Shown one piece after another: positions 1 through 8,701 of a DNA stretch of 50,501 nucleotides. The stretch comes from Alphaproteobacteria bacterium. Its GTDB lineage: Bacteria > Pseudomonadota > Alphaproteobacteria > Rhodobacterales > Rhodobacteraceae. The notes under the pieces were generated by a model. That model was not told where the DNA came from and ran no database searches. It worked only from the letters and a program-made list of their open reading frames with translations. Position 1 is the stretch's first letter, and each line of letters begins with the position of its first letter. Location: positions 1-50,501 of the forward strand of contig JAUILL010000026.1 of the NCBI GenBank assembly GCA_030433335.1, in the 5' to 3' direction. The position numbers and the translations under genes are program-made.

Positions 1-111
1 AGTTTCGCTCGCCTCAAGGATTGGCGGCGGGTCGCAACACGCTACGACAGGTGTCCGAAGGTCTTCCTGTCAGCATGCGCATTAGCGGCAGTCGTCATGT
101 TCTGGTTATGA
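1..111 (+). pseudogene. IS5-family transposase, C-terminal fragment
   Basis: Reading from base 1, the first frame encodes the last 36 residues of a transposase and stops at TGA 109-111. The fragment begins SFARLKDWRRVATRYDR and ends AAVVMFWL, a C-terminus characteristic of IS5-family DDE transposases. The rest of the gene lies outside the window, so it may be intact there; only the tail is visible. The next gene begins 21 bp downstream in the same frame. Family assignment comes from recall of the C-terminal sequence. Confidence 0.75.
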
Positions 112-124
112 ATCCTGACCCTAG
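1..124 (+). mobile_element. Right end of an IS5-family insertion sequence
   Basis: The transposase tail (1-111) is followed directly by AATCCTGACCCTAGG at 111-125, which resembles the terminal inverted repeat found just after the stop codon in this IS family. The exact boundary, about 122-124, is inferred because the left end and the target duplication are outside the window. Host coding sequence (a kinase) resumes at once. Confidence 0.6.
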
Positions 125-132
125 GCTTTCCG

Positions 133-1887
133 ATGCTGGATACGGCGATTGTCGGCTTGCTTTATGCGATGTTCTTGCCGGCTGGAGTCGCGCCGATTGT
201 CGTCATCGTCGGGATTACGTTTTATTCCACGATGACAGGGTTTTACCTGACAGACACGCCTGGTGGAAACATCGAGTCTTCGTTGCTCGAAGGTTACTCG
301 ATCGGCGCGCTCTTCCTGATTGTCATGACCATGGCCCTCAGAGGGCGTGGCAGGCATGAACGGGAGCAGCGTCGCGCCAGTCTGCGGCGCTTGTCGATGG
401 TGCGCGAATTCGCAGGTGTCGGCCTGTTCGCCGTGAACGTGCCGCGCAATACCCTGCGCATGGACCCCTCGGGTCAGCGGTTGCTGAGCCGACCTGCCGA
501 GACCACCTTGGATACCTTCGTCGAGGCCTTCGGACTTGAACAGCGGCCCGAACTGCGTGCCTTCTTTCAGGGAACCAAGAACGAAGCGACCACGATGGTG
601 CTGCCGCTTCTAAGGAACTTCTCCGATGGCAGAGAGCGTCTGCTGCGGCTGTACTTGTGGGGAGAGAACAGCGCGTGGAATGATCGCATCGTCTACGGCC
701 TGATGATTGAGGTCACCGAGGAATACAGGCGCGAGCGGGCACTCTCTGGGGCGCTGAAAGAGCTGTCGCTCAAGCAGGAGCGCCAGGCTCAACTCTTCTC
801 GATCGTCTCGCACGAGGTACGCACGCCGGCATCCGTGCTTTCGATGATGATCGCGGAGTTGGATCGCGGCGAAGACGTGGCAGAGCTACTACCTCAGATG
901 CAAGAGGCTTCTGACCAGCTTTTGACGGTTCTGGATGACATGCGGCAGGCCGTGAACCCCGAGAAAAACCAGAGGGTCAAGATCAGTCCCTACGTACCGA
1001 CGGAATTGGCCAGTCAGATCGAGGGCACCTACCGCATGATGGCAGAGGGACGTGGTTTCCGGATCACGACAAAGCTGGAGACAGGTGCAGAGCGTTCGAT
1101 CATGGGGGATGCCTCTCGGATCAAGCAGGTTCTTGGGAATCTGGTTCGCAATTCGATTATCCATTCCAAAGGGTCCGAGATCCGGATCGCCTTTGAGCGA
1201 AAGCCTGATGATGGGCCGGACGGCACCAACCTGAACCAGATTGCATGGACGGTGACGGACAATGGCGTGGGGATTCCCGATGCCGATGTAGCCCGTCTGT
1301 TCCAGCCCTTTGAACGGGGCAGTGCGGATGCGCGCAATCAGGCGGACGGGTCGGGGCTTGGCCTCTATATCGCCAAGCAGATGATCGAAATGCTCGGCGG
1401 GCGCTTGTCCTACTTCAAGGCCCCCGAAGGTGGTGCAGGCTATCGAATTGTAATGCCAGAAGTCCTCACCCTAGAGGGGCAGTCGAAATCTGTGGTCAAA
1501 GACTGTGTGGATTTAGACGCGCGGCTCAAATCCCTTCGGGTGGTTCTGGCCGAAGACAATCAACTGGTGGCCAAGATCACGCTCAAACAGTTGGGCCGCG
1601 TCTTTGGAACAGTCGAGCACTTTGAAAATGGTGCACTTGCCTTGGCGCGGATCAAAGAGGATCGACCTGATCTTTTGCTCACCGACTTGTTCATGCCCGA
1701 GATGCCCGGCGACGAACTTATGCAGTCTGTCAAAGACCAAGGCATTGATATTCCAATGATTGGTCTGACCGCCGCAGTGGTTGGAGATGACACCCAAAGG
1801 TTTGAAGAGGTTGGCGCGACAGCATACCTGCCCAAGCCTTTGTCTATCGAAAAACTCAAGGGTATTCTGCAGGCGCATCTGGTCTGA
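133..1887 (+). CDS. Hybrid sensor histidine kinase/response regulator, N-terminus probably lost to IS insertion
   Basis: This 584-residue hybrid kinase keeps two hydrophobic segments (about residues 4-28 and 54-70), a divergent PAS-like region (about 90-200) and a HisKA domain with His227 in SHEVRTP. Its HATPase has an N box (NLVRNSIIHS), DNGVGIP and GSGLGLYIAK. A C-terminal receiver follows, with phospho-acceptor Asp518 in LLLTDLFMP and conserved Lys568 in LPKPL. It should autophosphorylate on His227 and pass phosphate to Asp518, probably on to an HPt protein elsewhere. The open frame continues without a stop from the end of the transposase, and the first residues already form a membrane helix. 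This suggests the native N-terminal membrane or sensor part was removed by the insertion sequence. ATG 133 is therefore a nominal start; I see no good ribosome-binding site. The remnant may or may not be expressed. Confidence 0.85.
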   Translation: MLDTAIVGLLYAMFLPAGVAPIVVIVGITFYSTMTGFYLTDTPGGNIESSLLEGYSIGALFLIVMTMALRGRGRHEREQRRASLRRLSMVREFAGVGLFAVNVPRNTLRMDPSGQRLLSRPAETTLDTFVEAFGLEQRPELRAFFQGTKNEATTMVLPLLRNFSDGRERLLRLYLWGENSAWNDRIVYGLMIEVTEEYRRERALSGALKELSLKQERQAQLFSIVSHEVRTPASVLSMMIAELDRGEDVAELLPQMQEASDQLLTVLDDMRQAVNPEKNQRVKISPYVPTELASQIEGTYRMMAEGRGFRITTKLETGAERSIMGDASRIKQVLGNLVRNSIIHSKGSEIRIAFERKPDDGPDGTNLNQIAWTVTDNGVGIPDADVARLFQPFERGSADARNQADGSGLGLYIAKQMIEMLGGRLSYFKAPEGGAGYRIVMPEVLTLEGQSKSVVKDCVDLDARLKSLRVVLAEDNQLVAKITLKQLGRVFGTVEHFENGALALARIKEDRPDLLLTDLFMPEMPGDELMQSVKDQGIDIPMIGLTAAVVGDDTQRFEEVGATAYLPKPLSIEKLKGILQAHLV

Positions 1888-1897
1888 CCGAGTTAGA

Positions 1898-1923
1898 GCG
1901 GCCTATCACCATAGGTAGGCCGC
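1898..1923. other. Hairpin downstream of the hybrid kinase
   Basis: GCGGCCTA (1898-1905) pairs perfectly with TAGGCCGC (1916-1923) around a 10-base loop, 10 bp after the kinase stop. There is no following T-run, so this is not a classical intrinsic terminator. It may stabilise or process the transcript end. Confidence 0.35.
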
Positions 1924-2098
1924 ACACCCCGAAACGGTCTCGGGCACTCAGTATGCGGACACACCTTTGGATGCCGAATGCGCGGTTTGGGTAAAGAACG
2001 TGCCGAAAATTGCAGCCTCTTTGACCGAGAGCGCAGGTGTTTTATTGGCAATGTCATGTTAGCTTTGCTTCAGGAATTGGAATATCTGAGGCGCTGTC

Positions 2099-2572
2099 AT
2101 GACGATCCCCCCGCACCGCGAAGCACTTGTCTCTCGTCTGGAGCAGGAACTGACCGCATTCGCGCTTGTCAGGGATATTTCAGCGCAGGACGCTGCTGGC
2201 GCGTGCGTGCTGCACAACTGGACGATCATCCACAAACCCAACGTGCATATAGAGATCTGCGGCGTCACTTCAGCCTATTCCGGCGAGAAGCCTTCGCTTT
2301 TGGTAACGGGCCGCGTGGTGCACATCGATATCGCGGAAAAGGTTGTTGTCACCACGACGGGTCTGTATCGCCTTGGCAGCCGTCCCTCTAGCGACAGTTG
2401 CAGCGAAAAGCGGGCTTCTGTCGATGCCGAACTATCCCGTGTAAAAGAGATTCTGGCCGAGTACCGTGAGGATCTGATGACGGTGCGCCGCTATTTGTCC
2501 GAGATGATGTCGGTGGATTATGAGACCGAAATCGCCAACGACACGCGCCCTCTGCGCAGGGCGTTGCACTAA
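2099..2572 (+). CDS. Conserved-looking hypothetical protein, 157 aa
   Basis: I do not recognise this family. The protein is soluble, with no signal peptide or membrane segment. Residues about 30-90 look like mixed beta strands (WTIIHKPNVHIEICGV, LLVTGRVVHIDIAEKVVVTT). The C-terminal third (about 105-150) is a charged amphipathic helix (VDAELSRVKEILAEYREDL). A GAGG sequence about 8 bp before ATG 2099 supports the start, and a strong intrinsic terminator follows the stop. It is a single-gene unit between the truncated kinase and the RTX cluster. Confidence 0.7.
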   Translation: MTIPPHREALVSRLEQELTAFALVRDISAQDAAGACVLHNWTIIHKPNVHIEICGVTSAYSGEKPSLLVTGRVVHIDIAEKVVVTTTGLYRLGSRPSSDSCSEKRASVDAELSRVKEILAEYREDLMTVRRYLSEMMSVDYETEIANDTRPLRRALH

Positions 2573-2600
2573 CTCTGGCAGTCATCGCTGAATTCTGTCG

Positions 2601-2625
2601 AAAGCCCCCTCTGAGGGGGCTTTTT
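2601..2625 (+). terminator. Intrinsic terminator after the 157-aa gene
   Basis: AAAGCCCCCT / CTGAGGGGGCTTTTT forms a GC-rich stem (AAGCCCCCT with AGGGGGCTT, short CTG loop) followed by a T-run, 28 bp after the stop at 2572. Confidence 0.9.
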
Positions 2626-2754
2626 GCATTTTGCGCAAGTCAGGAAAACGCGATTGCCGCAGCGGTTTTAGAGCGTGTAAGCATATCGAAGAGTATTTCA
2701 CTTGTAACTTTATGGTCCCGCTATTTGTCGGGCTTTTCTTGGGTTCTTCTTTTC

Positions 2755-4128
2755 ATGACCACATATTCTGTCACCGCGTATTCTTGGTACGAAGACGGCT
2801 CACAGGGGATCATCGACGATGTCACGGCCCTGCAGGTCGGCTTTGTCGGCACCAGTAATCTGGAACTGTCCTACAGCTACACCAATGCTGTTGTGGGGTA
2901 CGATCTGGTCCAAATGTCGATTCTGGACGGCTATTTTTACGACGTCTCGATCTATGGTGAGCCTTACTCATTGTCGGATGCGAACATCGCCTTTCAGGAA
3001 ATCACGATGGTTAACGGTGACAGTCTGGAACTAGCACTGCTGTGCTTTGGTGATCTTGATGGCGCGGGCAGCGTGCTGATCATTCCGCTTGGCGGCGACT
3101 ACGCTGCATATTTCAACGACGGTTTCGATCTGTCCGCTCTCGAGTATTTTTTGAGCAATGCATACAGCGACGACGAGCTACAGATCGGTGATTTCGCCGA
3201 GGGCGAAGTGTTTTCCCTGTCTGAACTCCCTGGCGTGCAGGTGTCCGAGCATGACAGCATGTTTGATATCCAGAACACGGATTACATGCTCGGTGAAGCG
3301 GGGAATGATCAGTTGGTCGGCTGGGAGGGAGACGACTATCTGCACGGCGGCGCGGGTGCAGACATCCTGTTCGGCAGCTTCGGCGAAGACACCATTATCG
3401 GTGGCAAAGGGCTCGATATAGCGAGCTACAACTTCACTGATGGCGAGCAAGGGGTGGTCGTGAATCTGGCCAAAGGTTTTGCCATCGATGGATGGGGATA
3501 TCGGGACGAGGTCAGCCAGGTTGAAGGTCTCGTTGGCTCCCTTTTTGATGACAAACTGATCGGGAACAAGAAAGACAACACGTTTTACGGGCTCGCCGGT
3601 GACGATACCATCAAAGGCGGCGCAGGTTATGATCTGGTGGACTACACCGGTGACGAAGGAAATGGCGGCTATGACGGCGTCACCGTCAATCTGGCCAAGG
3701 GCTTTGCGATTGATGGTTTCGGGGACCGGGACGAACTGACCTCGATCGAGGACGTGTTCGGTACGATCTACAATGACAAGCTGGTGGGTGATGGCGGCCA
3801 CAATTTCCTAGCCGGGTTGGAGGGGCGTGACACTCTGATCGGTGGCAAAGGGGACGACACCCTTAGCGGCGGCGAAGGGAACGACATCCTGAAGGGCAAA
3901 GGCGGCGCGGACGTCTTTATCTTTGATGACGTTTCAGGGCGCGACAAAATCTTTGGCTTCAAAGCAGGCGTTGATCTGATCGATCTGGTGCAGGCCGATG
4001 TGTCCTTTGATGACCTCAGCTTCTCCAAAAGCGGCAAGTTCGTTCTGGTGGAATACGGAGATGTCGAGATTTTGGTGCGGGGTGCATCGCTGTCAGAGGT
4101 CAACAGCGAAGACACCTTCCTCTTCTGA
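2755..4128 (+). CDS. RTX calcium-binding protein with duplicated VNLAKGFAIDG modules
   Basis: A 457-residue predicted secreted protein. The first about 170 residues are a non-repetitive acidic, aromatic-rich domain of unknown function. After that come short runs of glycine/aspartate nonapeptides (GNDQLVG, GDDYLHGGAG, GGKGDDTLSGGEGND) that bind Ca2+ as a parallel beta-roll. They are interleaved with two copies of an about 75-residue module containing VNLAKGFAIDG and a following DDKLIG or NDKLVG. The C-terminus (ADVFIFDD...SEDTFLF) matches the acidic-hydrophobic end expected of a type I secretion signal. No N-terminal signal peptide is present. I prefer ATG 2755 (MTTYSVTAYSW); the frame also stays open from TTG 2725. 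No type I exporter lies in the window, so export must use components encoded elsewhere. Confidence 0.85.
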   Translation: MTTYSVTAYSWYEDGSQGIIDDVTALQVGFVGTSNLELSYSYTNAVVGYDLVQMSILDGYFYDVSIYGEPYSLSDANIAFQEITMVNGDSLELALLCFGDLDGAGSVLIIPLGGDYAAYFNDGFDLSALEYFLSNAYSDDELQIGDFAEGEVFSLSELPGVQVSEHDSMFDIQNTDYMLGEAGNDQLVGWEGDDYLHGGAGADILFGSFGEDTIIGGKGLDIASYNFTDGEQGVVVNLAKGFAIDGWGYRDEVSQVEGLVGSLFDDKLIGNKKDNTFYGLAGDDTIKGGAGYDLVDYTGDEGNGGYDGVTVNLAKGFAIDGFGDRDELTSIEDVFGTIYNDKLVGDGGHNFLAGLEGRDTLIGGKGDDTLSGGEGNDILKGKGGADVFIFDDVSGRDKIFGFKAGVDLIDLVQADVSFDDLSFSKSGKFVLVEYGDVEILVRGASLSEVNSEDTFLF

Positions 4129-4267
4129 TTGGGTGAATTAACCCTAACGCAAGGGCTTTGAAAGAAATGCGGCGGGAAGTGCATCTTCCTGCCCCATTTC
4201 GGAACCTGTCTTGCCGCGGGTCCCCTGCAGTTTCGACTGTGGTGGACAGTGGAAGAACGGGTGCCGT

Positions 4268-6784
4268 ATGGGGGATTTCCTCGTGCATGTCGGCTCTGCT
4301 TTTGATTGGGCAGAGGAGAGTGACTTTACCGAATTGGAAGGTTTGCGCGACGTTGCGGTCGTTGTGAATGGCGCGCAGCCCACCGTTTATACACTGACAG
4401 GACCAAACCCTGGTGGTGTGCTTGCCGCATGGAATTTGACATCCGAGACACCTGAGTTTTCTCAGGTCGCTCTGTCTGGAAACGGCGCCTTAGGTGTTGA
4501 TCCCGAATTGACCCTGAAGGGGCGCGAATTGTTGGTGAGCGGGCTTGGATCGCAAGCCCCGACGACGACACTCACAGGCGTTTCAAGTATCAAATCGCTG
4601 GGGGCAGAGTTGTCGTCGGTTCAGGCGATCAACAGCAGTGGGCTTTATGTTGCGCTCTCGGGCACCGAGAGCATGGGCGTCTATCGCTTTACCGGGTCCG
4701 CTATGACCTCGGTAGGCACACTGCTGAGTCCTGAGGATATGTCGCCGACGGACCTGACCACCTTTGGCGGATTTGTTGTCGCTGGCGGCGTTGGTGACAC
4801 GGTTCTTTCGGTGTTCAAGGCGCAGGCGACGGGTGGTTTTAACAAGCTCTATAGCCTTCCTGCCGAAGAAAATCCGGGCATCGCAGGGCTGGTTCAGCTT
4901 GCTTCGGCTACAGTCGGAGGGGTGCGCTATGTCATCGCGACGGGGGCTCAGAGCAGTTCGCTCAGTGTCTTTCGCTTGGAAAACAACGGTGCGCTGACTG
5001 TTGTTGATCATGCGAATGACACTACGACATCGCGGCTTGCGTCGGCGCAGGTGCTTGACGTTGTGTCGGTGGGTGACCAATCGATGATCATTGTTGGCGG
5101 GCGGGATGCGGGGCTTAGCTTTTTCAGGTTACTCCCAGATGGCACACTGCTGCACGAAGGTGAAATCGCCGACACCCTTGAGACAGCCCTCACGGATGTG
5201 ACAGCGATCGCGGCCTATAGAACGGCGGATGGCAAGATCGGTGTCGCCGCAGGCAGTGCAACAGAGCAAGGGGTCAGTCTTTATCAGAGCGCGAGCTCGC
5301 TTGATCGGAAAACCGTGACCGCAGTAAACGGAAAAGCTGTCGGCGATGGAGCTGCAGCTGTTTTGATGGGAAGCCAATCCAATGACAAACTGATCGCTGG
5401 ATCAGCAGGGGACATTCTGCGCGATGGGGCGGGCGTCGATACGATGATTGGTGGATCAGGTGTCGATATCTTCTCTGTGGTGACGGACGGGGAAGAGGAC
5501 AAGATCCTCAAGTTCGACATGCGTAACGATCTGCTGGACCTGTCGGGTTGGGCATTTTACCGCTCTGTGAACCAATTGGAGATCGAGGTCACGGAAACCG
5601 GCGCGATCATTACGTTCGAGATGATCAACGGCACTGAAACGCTGATCATAGAAAGTTCGCATGGCGCGAAAATTCCCGTGTCACGCATAGAGGCGGCTCT
5701 AATCTCCGGGCCGACGCGCACCCTGCAGAAGTGGGTCGACCCGATCGTCGAATACTACGAAGACAGCCAGCCTACCGAAACCCACGACAAACTCACCGGT
5801 GAGAGTTGGGGCGAAATCATTGATGGATTGGCGGGGGATGACTGGCTGGACGGGCAAGGGGGGCATGACAAGATTTCGGGAGGATCGGGGCAAGACACGC
5901 TGATCGGCGGCGACGGGGATGATGTCCTGGACGGTGGTGACGGAGAGGACGATCTGCGCGGCGACGCTGGCGATGACACCCTGACCGGGGGAGAGGGGGC
6001 GGATCTGTTGGATGGTGGCGCAGGCGCGGACATGCTCGACGGGGGCGCCATGGCTGACAGAATTCTGGGGGGAGATCACGGGGATTTCGTCCTAGGGGGA
6101 TCGGGGAACGACACGATTGTTGCAGGAGGCGGGGCTGACAGCGTGACCGGTGACCAAGGGGATGACCTGATCCTCGGCGGTGGTGGCAATGACAGCCTCG
6201 ACGGCGGCGCGGGCAAGGACAAGATCAAGGGAAATGCGGGGGACGACATGCTCTGGGGGCGTAGCGCGCGCGACCAGCTATTCGGTGGCGGCGGCGCTGA
6301 TACGCTTGACGGGGGCGCTGGCAAAGACAAGCTGTTGGGGCAGGGTGGCGCCGACGTGATGATTGGCGGAGGCGGCCGCGATCAACTCAAAGGTGGCGGC
6401 GGAAACGATGTTTTGCAAGGGGATGCACTTGGGGACCGGCTCGAGGGTGGGAATGGCAACGACACTTTGACGGGTGGCGCGGGCGGCGACCAACTTTTTG
6501 GTGGACGCGGCGACGACGTCTTGATGGGAGGCTCTGGCAAAGACCGTCTGACGGGAGGGGCAGGCGCCGACACCTTTGTCTTCAGCGGGGGCAAAGATCG
6601 CGTTCTGGATTTCTCGGGAAAGGACATTCTTGCTCTGGATCACACGCTCTATCAGCCTGTGGACGAGATCGACGCGTCCCGCGTGAAAGCAGGTGTTTTG
6701 CTGGATTTCGATGGAGCAGGAGAGCTTCTGATCGTCGGTCACAGCGATGTTCAAGCGATTTTGGATGAAATAATTTGGCTCTAG
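4268..6784 (+). CDS. Large RTX protein with N-terminal propeller-like region
   Basis: An 838-residue protein. The first about 350 residues contain regularly spaced strand-rich units (for example GLYVALSGTESMGVYRF, YVIATGAQSSSLSVFRL, MIIVGGRDAGLSFFRL) that look like blades of a beta-propeller of the lactonase/YncE kind. After a linker, residues about 515-765 are a dense array of RTX nonapeptides (GGDGDDVLDGGDGED and similar), a Ca2+-dependent beta-roll. The end is an ADTFVFSGGKDRVLDF module and a hydrophobic terminus (LDEIIWL) typical of type I secretion substrates. ATG 4268 (MGDFLVHVG) is chosen; TTG 4211 would add 19 Cys-containing residues unlike an RTX start. Likely secreted or cell-surface. 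The propeller's ligand or activity is unknown. Confidence 0.83.
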   Translation: MGDFLVHVGSAFDWAEESDFTELEGLRDVAVVVNGAQPTVYTLTGPNPGGVLAAWNLTSETPEFSQVALSGNGALGVDPELTLKGRELLVSGLGSQAPTTTLTGVSSIKSLGAELSSVQAINSSGLYVALSGTESMGVYRFTGSAMTSVGTLLSPEDMSPTDLTTFGGFVVAGGVGDTVLSVFKAQATGGFNKLYSLPAEENPGIAGLVQLASATVGGVRYVIATGAQSSSLSVFRLENNGALTVVDHANDTTTSRLASAQVLDVVSVGDQSMIIVGGRDAGLSFFRLLPDGTLLHEGEIADTLETALTDVTAIAAYRTADGKIGVAAGSATEQGVSLYQSASSLDRKTVTAVNGKAVGDGAAAVLMGSQSNDKLIAGSAGDILRDGAGVDTMIGGSGVDIFSVVTDGEEDKILKFDMRNDLLDLSGWAFYRSVNQLEIEVTETGAIITFEMINGTETLIIESSHGAKIPVSRIEAALISGPTRTLQKWVDPIVEYYEDSQPTETHDKLTGESWGEIIDGLAGDDWLDGQGGHDKISGGSGQDTLIGGDGDDVLDGGDGEDDLRGDAGDDTLTGGEGADLLDGGAGADMLDGGAMADRILGGDHGDFVLGGSGNDTIVAGGGADSVTGDQGDDLILGGGGNDSLDGGAGKDKIKGNAGDDMLWGRSARDQLFGGGGADTLDGGAGKDKLLGQGGADVMIGGGGRDQLKGGGGNDVLQGDALGDRLEGGNGNDTLTGGAGGDQLFGGRGDDVLMGGSGKDRLTGGAGADTFVFSGGKDRVLDFSGKDILALDHTLYQPVDEIDASRVKAGVLLDFDGAGELLIVGHSDVQAILDEIIWL

Positions 6785-7176
6785 AGCCTGTGAAAGCGGT
6801 CGAAATAGGAGGCAAAACAAGCGCTTCTCTGCGGATCAAGCCCACGGAACGAATATATTTTTCACAAGTCATTTTCGGAAACTGTAATTCCTACATCGTG
6901 TTTCGATGAGCTAGGTTGCCCCCATAAACCACTCTGGAGCGGCGCAAAGGTTGAGTTGGGCTGTTTTCGCATTGAAAACAATGGGGTAGATTTATCGACT
7001 GAGAAATGTCGAGGCCCCAAAAGAAAACCTACCAAATCTTCCGTAAGAAGAAATTATAAGAGGCGGCTCGAGCGCTTCTATCACATTTTTCTCAGACCGA
7101 TTGGCAGAATTTCGGTACTCGATTATGATTCCACGAAAAAATAGGCAGTTTTCCATTTATCGAAGCGAGAAATATC
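6785..7176. other. AT-richer intergenic stretch between RTX genes
   Basis: This 392-bp interval has lower GC than its surroundings. It begins with a 12-bp palindrome GGCTCTAGAGCC (6777-6788) that contains the stop codon of the preceding gene. A 62-codon open frame at 6956-7144 is present, but its basic composition and lack of a ribosome-binding site argue against a gene. The promoter of the following RTX gene is presumably here, though I could not pick out convincing -35 and -10 boxes. Confidence 0.4.
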
Positions 7177-8649
7177 GTGGCAACGAATTCTTATATTGGC
7201 ACTGGTGACGACGACGTCATCAGCGGCGGCAGCACTGATGATACCATGATCGGTTATGCCGGAGACGACACCCTGCGGGGGTTGACCGGAAATGACACCC
7301 TGATCGGTGGGTCGGGCGATGACAGCCTGAACGGCGGCAGCGACACTGACGGCGAAGACGCTGACGTGCTTGGCTATTATTACGAGGATGGCGGCAGCGC
7401 CGTGACCGTCAATATCGGTACCGGAACAGCGACTGACTCTTTTGGCGACACGGACACATTCGCCGGGTTCGAGACGATATACGGCACCGACCTTGCGGAC
7501 ACCTTTTCTTTGAGTGGCTCGGATGAAGTCGTGCTCTGGACCGCCGAAGGCGATGACACCGTGCGCGTCCTGAGCGGCCCGGTCGTCCTGAACTACAGCC
7601 GTGACTATACCCAGACCGGTGGCCAGAATGGCGTCGTTGTGGATTTGGTCGAAGGTGTCGTGACAGACGGTTTCGGCGACACGGACACCATCATCGGCGA
7701 TGTGACCGCAGTACGCGGCACGCAGTACGACGATGAAATGACCGCAGGTGATTGGGCGGTGGAATTCACAGGCTATGCTGGTGACGACACGCTGTTCGGG
7801 GGCTCTCAGGACGATGTTCTGCTGGGCAGTGATGGTGCGGACGTTCTGCTTGGCTTTGGTGGTGACGACACGTTGAACGGCGAAGCTGGCAACGACAAAG
7901 TCCAGGGCGGCGCGGGCGATGATTTGCTCTCGGGTGGCGAAGACAACGACACAGTCAGTGGCGGTGCAGGCAACGACGAGTTGCTGGGAAGCGGCGGCAA
8001 CGACCGTGTCTTTGGCAACGGCGGTGACGATACAATCAGCGGCGGCTCGGGTCATGATGGTATCTGGGCAGGCACCGGCGATGACAGCGTGAATGGCGAC
8101 TACGGGAATGACCGTATTCAGGGCCGCGGAGGCAATGACACTCTGATTGGCGGCGGCGATGACGACACCGTTCTGGGTCAGGATGGCGATGACGCCTTGA
8201 TGGGCTCTGCTGGCGATGACGTCGTCAAAGGCGGCAAAGGCACGGACAACGTCGATGGTGGTTCGGGTGATGACCGCGTGGTCGGGAACGCTGGCAATGA
8301 CTCTGTGATCGGCAATGACGGTGATGACACGCTGTTCGGTGGCACCGGCAACGACCTACTCAGCGGCGGTCAGGGTGACGACCGTATGATGGGCGGGTCT
8401 GGCGCTGACACGTTCTACTTTGTCGAAGGTGTCGATGCCGTCAATCACGACGTGATCGTCGATTTCGAAGACGAGGTCGACATTCTGGCCATCGAACAGA
8501 GCCTGATCGGCAGCTACTCGACCGGGGCTCTGGAGTCTTTCGCAGAGCAAGTTGGCAGCGATGTCGTCTTTACCTTCGACACCGGCGACACCGTGACGGT
8601 CCGCGGCATCACAGTCAGCGCCTTGATCGACGACTGCGCTTACTTCTGA
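7177..8649 (+). CDS. RTX calcium-binding protein, 490 aa
   Basis: Almost the entire protein is RTX-like. A short nonapeptide block lies at residues about 5-60. Two modules follow with the pattern VxVNIGTG / VVVDLVEG then DSFGDTD or DGFGDTD, related to those in the gene at 2755. A long nonapeptide array (GGDDTLNGEAGND and similar) covers residues about 195-410. The C-terminal ADTFYFVEG module ends in DDCAYF, consistent with type I secretion. Translation starts at GTG 7177 (VATNSYIGTG), preceded by a GAAGCGAGA purine-rich stretch. Ca2+ binding and extracellular location are inferred from the family; no enzymatic domain is visible, so an adhesive or matrix role is most likely. Confidence 0.87.
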   Translation: MATNSYIGTGDDDVISGGSTDDTMIGYAGDDTLRGLTGNDTLIGGSGDDSLNGGSDTDGEDADVLGYYYEDGGSAVTVNIGTGTATDSFGDTDTFAGFETIYGTDLADTFSLSGSDEVVLWTAEGDDTVRVLSGPVVLNYSRDYTQTGGQNGVVVDLVEGVVTDGFGDTDTIIGDVTAVRGTQYDDEMTAGDWAVEFTGYAGDDTLFGGSQDDVLLGSDGADVLLGFGGDDTLNGEAGNDKVQGGAGDDLLSGGEDNDTVSGGAGNDELLGSGGNDRVFGNGGDDTISGGSGHDGIWAGTGDDSVNGDYGNDRIQGRGGNDTLIGGGDDDTVLGQDGDDALMGSAGDDVVKGGKGTDNVDGGSGDDRVVGNAGNDSVIGNDGDDTLFGGTGNDLLSGGQGDDRMMGGSGADTFYFVEGVDAVNHDVIVDFEDEVDILAIEQSLIGSYSTGALESFAEQVGSDVVFTFDTGDTVTVRGITVSALIDDCAYF

Positions 8650-8667
8650 GGGCCACAGACACAAGGA

Positions 8668-8695
8668 GGGCGGCGCGAGTGCCGCCCTTTTCTTT
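8668..8695 (+). terminator. Intrinsic terminator after the third RTX gene
   Basis: GGGCGGC (8668-8674) pairs with GCCGCCC (8681-8687) around GCGAGT, followed by TTTTCTTT. It lies between the convergent RTX gene and the YhaN-like gene. Confidence 0.9.
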
Positions 8696-8701
8696 GCCCC
8701 A

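Noticed and set aside
5810..6560. Dense short DNA repeats that could be taken for a CRISPR or tandem array
   Set aside because: They are the coding repeats of RTX nonapeptides, about 27 bp apart and imperfect, with no spacers.
7123..8055. 310-codon minus-strand frame opposite an RTX gene
   Set aside because: Produced by the repetitive GGN-GAC codons of the RTX array; composition is repetitive valine/alanine without a fold.
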